The translations under genes and the position numbers were made by a program. Source: Streptomyces sp. MH60 (GTDB lineage: Bacteria > Actinomycetota > Actinomycetes > Streptomycetales > Streptomycetaceae). From it: a DNA stretch of 64,000 bases. The stretch spans positions 1-64,000 of the forward strand of contig NZ_MULI01000005.1 in NCBI RefSeq assembly GCF_002939385.1, written 5' to 3'. This document shows, piece by piece, positions 48,301-56,558 of the stretch. Each line of letters starts with the position of its first letter. Position 1 is the stretch's first letter. The notes under the pieces were generated by a model. The model saw only the letters and a list, made by a program, of their open reading frames with translations. It had not been told where the DNA came from and made no database searches.

Positions 48301-49818
48301 ATGAGCAGCATCGACCGGAGCCAGGCAGTGGGCGGCACGCGCACCTACGAAGTACGCACCTACGGGTGCCAGATGAACGTCCACGACTCCGAGCGATTGT
48401 CCGGTCTGCTGGAAGACGCGGGCTACGTCCGAGCCCCCGAGAGCGCCGACGGCGACGCGGACGTCGTCGTCTTCAACACCTGCGCCGTACGGGAGAACGC
48501 CGACAACAAGCTGTACGGCAACCTCGGCCACCTCGCCCCCAAGAAGGCGAGCCGCCCCGGCATGCAGATCGCGGTCGGCGGCTGCCTGGCGCAGAAGGAC
48601 CGCGACACCATCGTGAAGAGGGCCCCCTGGGTGGACGTCGTCTTCGGCACCCACAACATCGGCAAGCTCCCGGTGCTGCTGGAGCGCGCCCGCGTGCAGG
48701 AGGAGGCGCAGGTCGAGATCGCCGAGTCCCTGGAGGCGTTCCCGTCCACGCTGCCCACCCGGCGCGAGAGCGCGTACGCGGCCTGGGTGTCCATCTCCGT
48801 CGGCTGCAACAACACCTGCACCTTCTGCATCGTCCCGGCGCTGCGCGGCAAGGAGAAGGACCGCCGGCCCGGCGACATCCTCGCCGAGGTCGAGGCCCTG
48901 GTCGCCGAGGGCGTCAGCGAGATCACCCTGCTCGGGCAGAACGTCAACGCCTACGGCTCCGACATCGGCGACCGCGAGGCGTTCAGCAAGCTGCTGCGCG
49001 CCTGCGGGAACATCGACGGTCTGGAGCGCGTCCGCTTCACCTCCCCGCACCCGCGCGACTTCACCGACGACGTCATCGCCGCGATGGCCGAGACGCCGAA
49101 CGCGATGCCGCAGCTGCACATGCCGCTCCAGTCCGGCTCCGACCCGGTGCTCAAGGCGATGCGCCGCTCCTACCGCCAGGAGCGCTACCTCGGCATCATC
49201 GAGAAGGTGCGGGCCGCCATCCCGCACGCCGCGATCACCACCGACATCATCGTGGGCTTCCCGGGCGAGACCGAGGAGGATTTCGAGCAGACCCTGCACG
49301 TGGTGCGCGAGGCCCGGTTCGCCCAGGCCTTCACCTTCCAGTACTCCAAGCGGCCCGGGACCCCGGCCGCCGAGATGGACGGCCAGATCCCCAAGGCGGT
49401 CGTCCAGGAGCGCTACGAGCGCCTGGTCGCCCTCCAGGAGGAGATCTCCTGGGAGGAGAACAAGAAGCAGGTCGGCCGCACCCTGGAGCTGATGGTCGCC
49501 GAGGGCGAGGGCCGCAAGGACGGCGCCACCCACCGCCTCTCCGGCCGCGCCCCCGACAACCGCCTGGTGCACTTCACCAAGCCCGACCAGGAGGTCCGCC
49601 CCGGCGACGTGGTGACGGTCGAGGTCACCTACGCCGCGCCGCACCACCTCCTCGCCGAGGGCGCGGTGCTCGACGTGCGCCGCACGCGCGCGGGCGACGC
49701 CTGGGAGAAGCGCAACACGGCCGAGCAGGCCAAGCCGGCCGGTGTGCTCCTCGGCCTGCCGAAGATCGGCGTCCCCGAGCCCCAGCCGGCAGTGGCGAGC
49801 GGCTGCGGCTGCGACTGA
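48301..49818 (+). CDS. miaB: tRNA-2-methylthio-N6-dimethylallyladenosine synthase MiaB
   Basis: A 505-aa radical SAM methylthiotransferase that converts i6A37 to ms2i6A37 in tRNAs reading U-starting codons. The UPF0004 domain has [18 protein letters not shown] and GGCLAQKD cysteines. The radical SAM motif is [12 protein letters not shown], and a C-terminal TRAM domain follows. The extreme C-terminus has a CGCD tail. It acts after MiaA, encoded 1.7 kb downstream. ATG at 48301 without a ribosome site, consistent with leaderless initiation. Confidence 0.95.
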   Translation: MSSIDRSQAVGGTRTYEVRTYGCQMNVHDSERLSGLLEDAGYVRAPESADGDADVVVFNTCAVRENADNKLYGNLGHLAPKKASRPGMQIAVGGCLAQKDRDTIVKRAPWVDVVFGTHNIGKLPVLLERARVQEEAQVEIAESLEAFPSTLPTRRESAYAAWVSISVGCNNTCTFCIVPALRGKEKDRRPGDILAEVEALVAEGVSEITLLGQNVNAYGSDIGDREAFSKLLRACGNIDGLERVRFTSPHPRDFTDDVIAAMAETPNAMPQLHMPLQSGSDPVLKAMRRSYRQERYLGIIEKVRAAIPHAAITTDIIVGFPGETEEDFEQTLHVVREARFAQAFTFQYSKRPGTPAAEMDGQIPKAVVQERYERLVALQEEISWEENKKQVGRTLELMVAEGEGRKDGATHRLSGRAPDNRLVHFTKPDQEVRPGDVVTVEVTYAAPHHLLAEGAVLDVRRTRAGDAWEKRNTAEQAKPAGVLLGLPKIGVPEPQPAVASGCGCD

Positions 49819-49854
49819 CCGCGGGGGCTGCCGCAGGGGGCGGCGGTACGGGGA

Positions 49855-49860
49855 TACGCT
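49855..49860 (+). promoter_or_regulatory. Putative -10 box for the LigB-like gene
   Basis: TACGCT lies exactly 7 nt before the ATG at 49868, with no Shine-Dalgarno between. It fits the leaderless pattern seen at several genes of this window. No clear -35. Confidence 0.35.
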
Positions 49861-49867
49861 GCCGATC

Positions 49868-50608
49868 ATGCTTGTCGCCGCCGCCGTCTGCCCCTGCCCG
49901 CCGCTCCTCGTACCGGAGGTCGCCGCGGGTGCCGCACCCGAGCTGGACGCCGCGCGCGTCGCGTGCACGGACGCGCTGGGCGTGCTCGCCGCGTCCCGGC
50001 CCGACCGGCTGGTGGTCGTCGGACCCGCCGACTCCGCCGGGCCCGAGGTCTACCCGCAGGGGGCGCGGGGCTCCTTCCGCGGCTTCGGCGTGGACCTGGA
50101 CGTGTATCTGGGCGCCGACAGCGCCGACAGCGCCGACAGCGCCGACAGCGGCGACGCGGACGGGACCGAGCTGCCCTACGGGTTCGCCGTGGGCGCCTGG
50201 CTGCTCGGGCGGACCGACTGGACCGGCGTCCCCGTCGACGGCATCGGTGTCGGGGACGCGCTGTCCGCCGAGCGCTGCGCCGCCCTCGGCCGGGACATCG
50301 CCGCGCGGGCCGGGCGGACGGCGCTGCTGGTGCTGGGCGACGCCAGCGCGTGCCGCTCGCTGAAGGCGCCCGGCTACCTCGACGAGCGGGCGGCGCCCTT
50401 CGACGCGGAGGTGGGCCGCGCCCTGGGAGCGGCGGACCCGGCCGCGCTCGCCGCGCTGGACGTCGTACTGGCCCGCGAGCTCAAGGCGTCCGGCCGGGCG
50501 CCCTGGCAGGTCCTCGCGGGCGCGGCCGGGGACACGGACCTCGCCGGCACCCTGCTGTACGAGGACGCGCCCTACGGGGTCGGGTACGTCGCGGCCGCCT
50601 GGTCATGA
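49868..50608 (+). CDS. LigB/class III extradiol dioxygenase-fold protein lacking histidines
   Basis: 246 aa. The N-terminal motif AAAVCPCPPLLVPEVAAGAA and the strand DRLVVVGPAD match the LigB/MEMO fold. The family's first metal ligand (PHPPLL) is Cys here, and the entire protein contains no His. A 2-His-1-carboxylate iron site is therefore impossible. A Ser-Ala-Asp repeat (SADSADSADS near residue 85) comes from a 9-bp tandem repeat. It is conserved near miaB in Streptomyces from memory, with function unknown. A hairpin overlaps the stop. Confidence 0.75.
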   Translation: MLVAAAVCPCPPLLVPEVAAGAAPELDAARVACTDALGVLAASRPDRLVVVGPADSAGPEVYPQGARGSFRGFGVDLDVYLGADSADSADSADSGDADGTELPYGFAVGAWLLGRTDWTGVPVDGIGVGDALSAERCAALGRDIAARAGRTALLVLGDASACRSLKAPGYLDERAAPFDAEVGRALGAADPAALAALDVVLARELKASGRAPWQVLAGAAGDTDLAGTLLYEDAPYGVGYVAAAWS

Positions 50609-50620
50609 CGACCAGGCGGC
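50594..50620. terminator. Terminator at the end of the LigB-like gene
   Basis: A perfect 11-bp stem (GCCGCCTGGTC / GACCAGGCGGC) with a 5-nt loop that includes the stop codon. It separates the gene from the convergent small genes. Confidence 0.75.
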
Positions 50621-50762
50621 AAGGCGCCCGCGGGCGGCCACCGGTCCGGCACCCCGGACCGTCCCGAGCCGGTCCGAGCCGGTCTGCCGTTCAGTCCGCG
50701 GACGGCCCGGAGTCGATCCACCGTTCCGGCTCCGAGGCCGTCCCACGACGGTGTGCGCCCGG

Positions 50763-51056
50763 TCAGGAGGCCGGGGGCGGTCCCGCCGGAGGGGGGCCGC
50801 CGGGTGCTCCGCCGGGCGTGTCGCCGTCTCCTTCCCTGCCCTTGTCGTCCTTGTGCGCGAGGCGGTCCATGGCGCCCTTGGCCTTGCTCGTGCCCGTCTG
50901 GATCCGGTCGCTGTACTTGCCCTTGGTCCGCTCGTCGACGGTCCGCGCCATCTTGTCGAGACCGCGATCGATCTTGTCGCCGTGCTGCTGCGCGAGGTCG
51001 GAGACCTTGCCCTTCGCCGGTTCGAGTCTGGCCTTCAAGTTGTCCAGGAGACCCAT
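50763..51056 (-). CDS. Rv0909/MT0933-like small antitoxin-family protein
   Basis: 97 aa: MGLLDNLKARLEPAKGKVSD at the start, then HGDKIDRGLDKMARTVDERT and KGKYSDRI. This matches the MT0933/Rv0909 'antitoxin' family (helical, DKTxGKYSD motif). The usual START-domain toxin partner (Rv0910 type) is absent. A Gly/Pro-rich C-terminal tail (GGAPGGPPPAGPPPA) follows. The ATG at 51056 lies just downstream of the acidic small protein on the same strand. Function as an antitoxin is doubtful here. Confidence 0.7.
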   Translation of the reverse strand: MGLLDNLKARLEPAKGKVSDLAQQHGDKIDRGLDKMARTVDERTKGKYSDRIQTGTSKAKGAMDRLAHKDDKGREGDGDTPGGAPGGPPPAGPPPAS

Positions 51057-51080
51057 GGTTCGCCTTCCCTCACGGGGCAG

Positions 51081-51377
51081 TCAGGTGCGGGCGCCCTTGT
51101 CGGCCTCGTTGTCGACGGCCTCCCCGGCGGACTGCTGCTTGGGGATGCCGACGCTCTCCGAGTCGCCGGACTCGGCGGCGGCCCCGTCGGCTTCGTCGGT
51201 CTCCGCCGTGTTCCGGGGACCGGCCTCGGCCGTCGCCACGGTCTCGCCCGTCTCCACGGCCTCGGTCGCCTTCACCTCCGCCGCGCCCTCGGTGTCCGGG
51301 GTGCCGGTCCGCGTCTCCGCGCCCGACGTCTCCTCGGTGTTCTTCGACCTCCGAAAAAGCCGTGCAAAAACGCCCAT
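51081..51377 (-). CDS. Small acidic protein of unknown function
   Basis: 98 aa: a basic, possibly membrane-attaching N-terminus (MGVFARLFRRSKNTEE) then a low-complexity Glu/Ala/Thr/Gly acidic tail (EVKATEAVETGETVATAEAG). ATG at 51377 with GGAG 6 nt upstream. It lies 24 nt upstream of the antitoxin-like gene, so the two are probably co-transcribed. I recognise no family. Confidence 0.65.
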   Translation of the reverse strand: MGVFARLFRRSKNTEETSGAETRTGTPDTEGAAEVKATEAVETGETVATAEAGPRNTAETDEADGAAAESGDSESVGIPKQQSAGEAVDNEADKGART

Positions 51378-51559
51378 ATCAACTCCATACGTTACTCGTG
51401 CGGGCGAAATCCCGCGGCATCCGGTGCGTCCGTTTGCGTGGCCGGGGCCATGACCCGGTGGTCCGGGGAGCGGGAACCTCGCAACGGGCAACGACCCCGG
51501 ACGCGGACCGTCACGTAACTCGTTCGAGGGCGAGGTGAGAGGTTTGCGAGACTGGTGCG

Positions 51560-52498
51560 GTGAGCAGCGCACCCCCCGCCCCCCGCGTCATCGCCGTAGT
51601 CGGACCCACCGCGGCCGGAAAGTCCGATCTGGGCGTCTTCCTGGCCGAGCGACTCGGCGGTGAGGTCGTCAACGCCGACTCCATGCAGCTCTACCGTGGG
51701 ATGGACATCGGCACCGCCAAGCTGACGCCCGAGGAACGCGGTGGCGTACCGCACCACCTGCTGGACATCTGGGACGTGACGGTCACCGCGTCCGTCGCCG
51801 AGTACCAGCGCCTCGCGCGGGAGCGGATCGACGCGCTGTTGGGTGAGGGACGCTGGCCGGTCCTGGTCGGCGGTTCCGGTCTCTACGTCCGCGGGGCCGT
51901 CGACAACCTGGAGTTCCCCGGCACCGACCCCGAGATCAGGGCCCGCCTGGAGGGGGAACTCGAACTGCGCGGCTCCGGTGCGCTGCACGCCCGCCTGGCC
52001 GCCGCCGACCCGGAGGCGGCGCGGGCCATCCTGCCCAGCAACGGGCGCCGGATCGTGCGCGCCCTCGAGGTGATCGAGATCACCGGCAGGCCCTTCACGG
52101 CCAACCTCCCCGGTCACGACTCCGTCTACGACACCGTGCAGATCGGCGTCGACGTGGCGCGCCCCGAACTGGACGAGCGCATCGCCCTGCGCGTCGACCG
52201 GATGTGGGAGGCCGGTCTGGTCGAGGAGGTCCGGGCGCTGGAGGCGCGGGGGCTGCGCGAGGGGCGTACGGCGTCGCGCGCGCTCGGCTACCAGCAGGTC
52301 CTCGCGGCGCTCGCCGGTGAGTGCACGCTCGACGAGGCGCGCGCCGAGACCGTCCGTGCCACCAAGCGCTTCGCGCGCCGTCAGGATTCGTGGTTCAGGC
52401 GCGACCCGCGGGTGCATTGGCTGAGTGGGGGTGTGGCGGATCGCACGGAACTTCCGCAGCTCGCCCTGTCGTTGGTCGAACGACCGGTTACAGCCTGA
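51560..52498 (+). CDS. miaA: tRNA dimethylallyltransferase MiaA
   Basis: 312 aa. It transfers the dimethylallyl group to A37 of tRNA. The P-loop is VVGPTAAGKSDLG, followed by NADSMQLYRGMDIGTAK with the catalytic Asp, then VLVGGSGLYVRG and the tRNA-binding RQDSWFRRDPR near the C-terminus. It provides the substrate of MiaB. GTG at 51560 follows GAGACT by 6 nt, with no good ribosome site, so leaderless initiation is possible. Confidence 0.94.
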   Translation: MSSAPPAPRVIAVVGPTAAGKSDLGVFLAERLGGEVVNADSMQLYRGMDIGTAKLTPEERGGVPHHLLDIWDVTVTASVAEYQRLARERIDALLGEGRWPVLVGGSGLYVRGAVDNLEFPGTDPEIRARLEGELELRGSGALHARLAAADPEAARAILPSNGRRIVRALEVIEITGRPFTANLPGHDSVYDTVQIGVDVARPELDERIALRVDRMWEAGLVEEVRALEARGLREGRTASRALGYQQVLAALAGECTLDEARAETVRATKRFARRQDSWFRRDPRVHWLSGGVADRTELPQLALSLVERPVTA

Positions 52499-52605
52499 TC
52501 ACGTGATGGCATCGGGACGCCCCGGCCGTCATCCGGGCCTTCGGCGGCGTGCCATCATCGAGCTTCGATCGACCGAGTGAGTCCTAGTTGGGAGGGCGCG
52601 TGGCG

Positions 52606-53106
52606 ATGGAGGCCGGCCCTCGCGACACCGCACGGAGCACCGAGCACGGCACCGCCGACCCCGGCGGACCGGAGCCCGACGGCGGCGCCCTGAGCCCCGA
52701 CGGCCCCGACGAGACGCCGGAGGGCGTCGCAGCCGACGGTCCCGCGCCCGACGAGATGTACGGGGACGAGGTCGAGGTCGAACTGCGTCCCCAGCGGCGC
52801 CTGCGGATCTGGCAGCTCGCCCCCATCGTGTGCCTGGCCGCGCTCGGCTCCCTGATGTTCGCCTTCCCGCTCGCCTTCGACTTCGGCGACAGCGGCGCCG
52901 TGATCGCGATGCTGGGCCTGCTGATCTGCTCCTGCGCGGCCGGCTGGGGCATGATGGCCGCCCGCCGGGTCGGATACACCTGGCCGGGCCTGCCCCAGCG
53001 CGGGTCGGGACGCCGTGCCGACTGGCGGACGATCCTGGTGTACGCCCTGGCGGTCGCCGCGGTAGTCGTCCTGGCCGTGTGGCGGGTCGCCCGCCTGCGG
53101 GGCTGA
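52606..53106 (+). CDS. Hypothetical membrane protein
   Basis: 166 aa. A Pro/Gly/Asp-rich cytoplasmic N-terminus of about 65 residues precedes three membrane helices (IWQLAPIVCLAALGSLMFAF; AVIAMLGLLICSCAAGWGMMAA; ILVYALAVAAVVVLAVWRVA). ATG at 52606 lies 10 nt after GGGAGG. A GTG two codons upstream is an equally good start. It is conserved between miaA and dapF in Streptomyces from memory; the function is unknown. Confidence 0.75.
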   Translation: MEAGPRDTARSTEHGTADPGGPEPDGGALSPDGPDETPEGVAADGPAPDEMYGDEVEVELRPQRRLRIWQLAPIVCLAALGSLMFAFPLAFDFGDSGAVIAMLGLLICSCAAGWGMMAARRVGYTWPGLPQRGSGRRADWRTILVYALAVAAVVVLAVWRVARLRG

Positions 53107-53176
53107 CGGCGCCCTGCGCCCGGGGGGGTCCTCCGCCCCTCGTCGTCGTACCGCGTCCACCCCGTACGATCGAGGA

Positions 53177-54070
53177 ATGAGCACGCGGATCGCCTTCCTC
53201 AAGGGTCACGGCACCGAGAACGACTTCGTGATCGTTCCCGACCCGGAGAACGCCGTCGACCTGCCGCCCGCCGCCGTCGCCGCCCTGTGCGACCGCCGCG
53301 CGGGGCTCGGCGGGGACGGACTGCTGCACGTGGTGCGGTCCGCGGCGCACCCCGAGGCCCGGGGCATGGCCGCCGAGGCGGAGTGGTTCATGGACTACCG
53401 CAACGGCGACGGCTCGGTCGCCGAGATGTGCGGCAACGGCGTGCGGGTCTTCGCGCGCTACCTCCAACGTGCCGGGCACGCCGCCGAGGGCGACCTCGCC
53501 ATCGCGACGCGCGGGGGAGTGAAGCGCGTGCACATCGCCAAGTCCCCCTCCGGGGGCGGCTCCGCCGCGGGCGACGTCACCGTCGGCATGGGCCGCGCGC
53601 TGCTGCCCGAGGGGGACGTCGAGGTGCGCGTGGGCGAGCGCACCTGGCCCGCGCGGAACGTGAACATGGGCAACCCGCACGCGGTCGCCTTCGTCGCCGA
53701 CCTCGCCCACGCCGGCGACCTGTACACCCCGCCGTCCCACGCGCCCGCCGGCGCCTACCCGGACGGGGTCAACGTCGAGTTCGTGGTCGACCGGGGCCCC
53801 GGCCACGTCGCGATGCGCGTCCACGAGCGCGGCTCCGGTGAGACCCGCTCCTGCGGCACCGGCGCCTGTGCCGTCGCCGTCGCCGCCGCCCGCCGCGACG
53901 GTGTCGACCCGGCGGTCACCGGCACCCCGGCCACGTACACCGTCGACGTGCCCGGCGGCACCCTGGTGATCACCGAGCGTCCGGACGGCGAGATCGAGAT
54001 GACCGGGCCCGCGGTGATCGTCGCGGAGGGCGAGTTCGACTCCGCCTGGCTGGAGGGGGTACGCGCCTGA
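53177..54070 (+). CDS. dapF: Diaminopimelate epimerase DapF
   Basis: 297 aa. It converts LL- to meso-diaminopimelate for lysine and peptidoglycan. The two catalytic cysteines are in EMCGNGVR (about residue 85) and SCGTGAC (about residue 225). KGHGTENDFV and NMGNPHAV motifs are present. Streptomyces peptidoglycan contains the LL isomer, so DapF mainly serves lysine synthesis. ATG at 53177 with CGAGGA directly upstream, plus a TACGAT -10-like hexamer 6 nt before it. Confidence 0.95.
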   Translation: MSTRIAFLKGHGTENDFVIVPDPENAVDLPPAAVAALCDRRAGLGGDGLLHVVRSAAHPEARGMAAEAEWFMDYRNGDGSVAEMCGNGVRVFARYLQRAGHAAEGDLAIATRGGVKRVHIAKSPSGGGSAAGDVTVGMGRALLPEGDVEVRVGERTWPARNVNMGNPHAVAFVADLAHAGDLYTPPSHAPAGAYPDGVNVEFVVDRGPGHVAMRVHERGSGETRSCGTGACAVAVAAARRDGVDPAVTGTPATYTVDVPGGTLVITERPDGEIEMTGPAVIVAEGEFDSAWLEGVRA

Positions 54071-54316
54071 ACGAGGACCCGGTGACCATGGCCGAGGTGA
54101 ACCACAGCCCGGTCCATGACACTCAGTACGAAAACGTAAACCCTCGGACCATCGCTCGAATGGGTGATCCGTTTCACGCTCGGCGAGAGGCGGTCGGCCG
54201 CACGTGATGGGCTCGATAGCATCAAGCACCGGCCCGGACGGGGGAACGACAGCATCCCCTGAGCCGTGTCCGCCCTGGGATTCCCCGTCCGCCGGTCCGC
54301 GCAGCCGGAGGTGCCC

Positions 54317-56473
54317 ATGAACGCGGAGGCCGTGAATCCAGCGACCCCGGGCCCCGTGCCGCCCGCGGCAACCGGTGCCGTCACGCCGGCGCCCCGCAGG
54401 AAGGCCCGCCCCCGGATCGACCTGCGCCGGCTGGGCCGCGCCGCCCTGCTCGGTTCCGCCACCCGCAGCCGGGGCCTCCCCGACGCCATCGGCCACGTCG
54501 TCGAGGCCCACCGCGCCCACCACCCCGACGCCGACCTCGACCCGCTGCGCCGCGCCTACGTCCTGGCCGAGTCCTCGCACCGCGGCCAGATGCGCAAGAG
54601 CGGCGAGCCGTACATCACCCACCCCCTCGCCGTCACCCTGATCCTCGCCGAACTCGGCGCGGAGACCACCACCCTGACCGCCTCGCTCCTGCACGACACC
54701 GTCGAGGACACCGAGGTGACGCTCGACCAGGTCGGCGAGGAGTTCGGCGCCGAGGTCCGCTACCTCGTCGACGGCGTCACCAAGCTGGAGAAGGTCGACT
54801 ACGGCGCCGCCGCCGAACCCGAGACCTTCCGCAAGATGCTCCTCGCCACCGGCAACGACGTCCGCGTGATGTCGATCAAACTCGCCGACCGGCTGCACAA
54901 CATGCGCACCCTCGGCGTCATGCGCCGCGAGAAGCAGGAACGCATCGCCAAGGTCACCCGCGACGTCCTCATCCCGCTCGCCGAACGGCTCGGCGTCCAG
55001 GCGCTCAAGTCCGAGCTGGAGGACCTCGTCTTCGCGGTCATGCACCCCGAGGAGTACGCGCACACGCGGGAGCTGGTCCAGGAGAACGCCGCCCGCGCGG
55101 ACGACCCGCTCGCCGCGGTCGCCGACGAGGTGCGCGAGGTGCTGCGCGAGGCCGACATCCAGGCCGAGGTCCTCATCCGCCCGCGCCACTTCGTCTCCGT
55201 GCACCGCGTCTCCCGCAAGCGCGGCACACTCCGCGGCGCGGACTTCGGCCGCCTCCTGGTGCTCGTCCAGGAGGACGCCGACTGCTACGCCGTGCTCGGT
55301 GAACTCCACACCTGTATGACGCCCGTCGTCTCGGAGTTCAAGGACTTCATCGCCGTCCCCAAGTTCAACCTCTACCAGTCGCTGCACACGGCGGTCGCCC
55401 GCACGGAGGACGGCCAGGTCGTCGAAGTCCTCATCCGCACCCACCAGATGCACAAGGTCGCCGAAGCCGGTGTGGTCGCGCTCGGCAACCCGTACGCCCA
55501 GCCGTCCGAGGAGCAGAGCCCGGGCGACGGCGAGCGCGCCGACCCGACCCGGCCCGGCTGGCTGTCCCGGCTGCTCGACTGGCAGCGCGGCGCCCCCGAC
55601 CCCGACACCTTCTGGTCCACCCTCCGTGCGGACCTCGCCCAGGACCGCGAGATCACCGTCTTCCGCCCCGACGGCGGCACCCTCGGCCTCCCCGAGGGCG
55701 CGACCTGCGTCGACGCCGCCTACGCCCAGTACGGCGAGGACGCGCACGCGACCATCGGCGCCCGGGTCAACGGCCGCCTGGCGACCATGAGCACCGTGCT
55801 GCGGGACGGCGACACCGTGCAGCTCCTGATGGGACAGGACCCCGCCTCCGAGCCGTCCAGGGACTGGCTGGAGCACGCCCACACCCCCACCGCGCGGATC
55901 GCCATCCAGCGCCGGCTCGCGGCCCACCCGGAGCCGGCGCCCGAGGTCGAGGAGCCGGCCCGCGGCCCCGCCGCACCCGAGGCCCACCCCGGCGCCCCGC
56001 GCCCGGCCGCGCGCCCCGCCTCCGCCGACGTCCTCGTCGATCCGCCGGGCGCCACCGTGCGGCTGGCGGGCTGCTGCACCCCCGTACCGCCGGACGAGAT
56101 CACCGGCTTCGCCGTGCGCGGGGGAGTGGTGACCGTGCACCGCGCCCAGTGCGCCGTGGTGGCGCGCATGAAAGGCGCCGGGCGCGCGGAGGTCGGTGTG
56201 CGCTGGGGCGAGAGCACCGGATGCCGAGTGACCCTCCTCGCCGAATCGTTCGGCCGCCCGCACCTCCTGGCCGACCTCACCGAGGCCATGGCCCTCGAAG
56301 GCGCCGAGATCGTCTCCGCGACCGTCGAGCCACCCGACCGCCAGCGGGTCCGGCACAGCTACACCGTGGTGCTCCCGGACGCCGCCCGGCTGCCCGCCCT
56401 CATGCGGGCCATGCGCGACGTGGCCGGCGTGTACGACGTCAGCCGGGCCCAGCCGCAGCCGGCCGGGGCCTGA
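54317..56473 (+). CDS. rshA: RshA, RelA/SpoT-family (p)ppGpp enzyme
   Basis: 718 aa. The hydrolase HD domain is intact (THPLAVTLILAELGAETTTL; LLHDTVEDTEVT; RLHNMRTL). The synthetase domain keeps the Arg, Asp and Glu positions (RPRHFVSVHR, ADFGRLLV, VVEVLIRT) but shows EFKDF for the usual RFKD and NLYQSLH for NGYQSLH. TGS (EITVFRPDGGTLGLPEGAT), a CC motif region (LAGCCTPVPPDEI) and a C-terminal ACT domain follow. It corresponds to RshA of S. coelicolor, the second RelA/SpoT homologue. ATG at 54317 with GGAGGTG upstream; GTG at 54266 is less likely. Confidence 0.9.
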   Translation: MNAEAVNPATPGPVPPAATGAVTPAPRRKARPRIDLRRLGRAALLGSATRSRGLPDAIGHVVEAHRAHHPDADLDPLRRAYVLAESSHRGQMRKSGEPYITHPLAVTLILAELGAETTTLTASLLHDTVEDTEVTLDQVGEEFGAEVRYLVDGVTKLEKVDYGAAAEPETFRKMLLATGNDVRVMSIKLADRLHNMRTLGVMRREKQERIAKVTRDVLIPLAERLGVQALKSELEDLVFAVMHPEEYAHTRELVQENAARADDPLAAVADEVREVLREADIQAEVLIRPRHFVSVHRVSRKRGTLRGADFGRLLVLVQEDADCYAVLGELHTCMTPVVSEFKDFIAVPKFNLYQSLHTAVARTEDGQVVEVLIRTHQMHKVAEAGVVALGNPYAQPSEEQSPGDGERADPTRPGWLSRLLDWQRGAPDPDTFWSTLRADLAQDREITVFRPDGGTLGLPEGATCVDAAYAQYGEDAHATIGARVNGRLATMSTVLRDGDTVQLLMGQDPASEPSRDWLEHAHTPTARIAIQRRLAAHPEPAPEVEEPARGPAAPEAHPGAPRPAARPASADVLVDPPGATVRLAGCCTPVPPDEITGFAVRGGVVTVHRAQCAVVARMKGAGRAEVGVRWGESTGCRVTLLAESFGRPHLLADLTEAMALEGAEIVSATVEPPDRQRVRHSYTVVLPDAARLPALMRAMRDVAGVYDVSRAQPQPAGA

Positions 56474-56558
56474 ACCGCGGCGCCGTGCGGGAACCCGTTC
56501 GGGTGTCCCGGGCGCGCGCCGTCGCCGCGGGGCGGGCGCGCGCTGATAGCCGTGAGGG

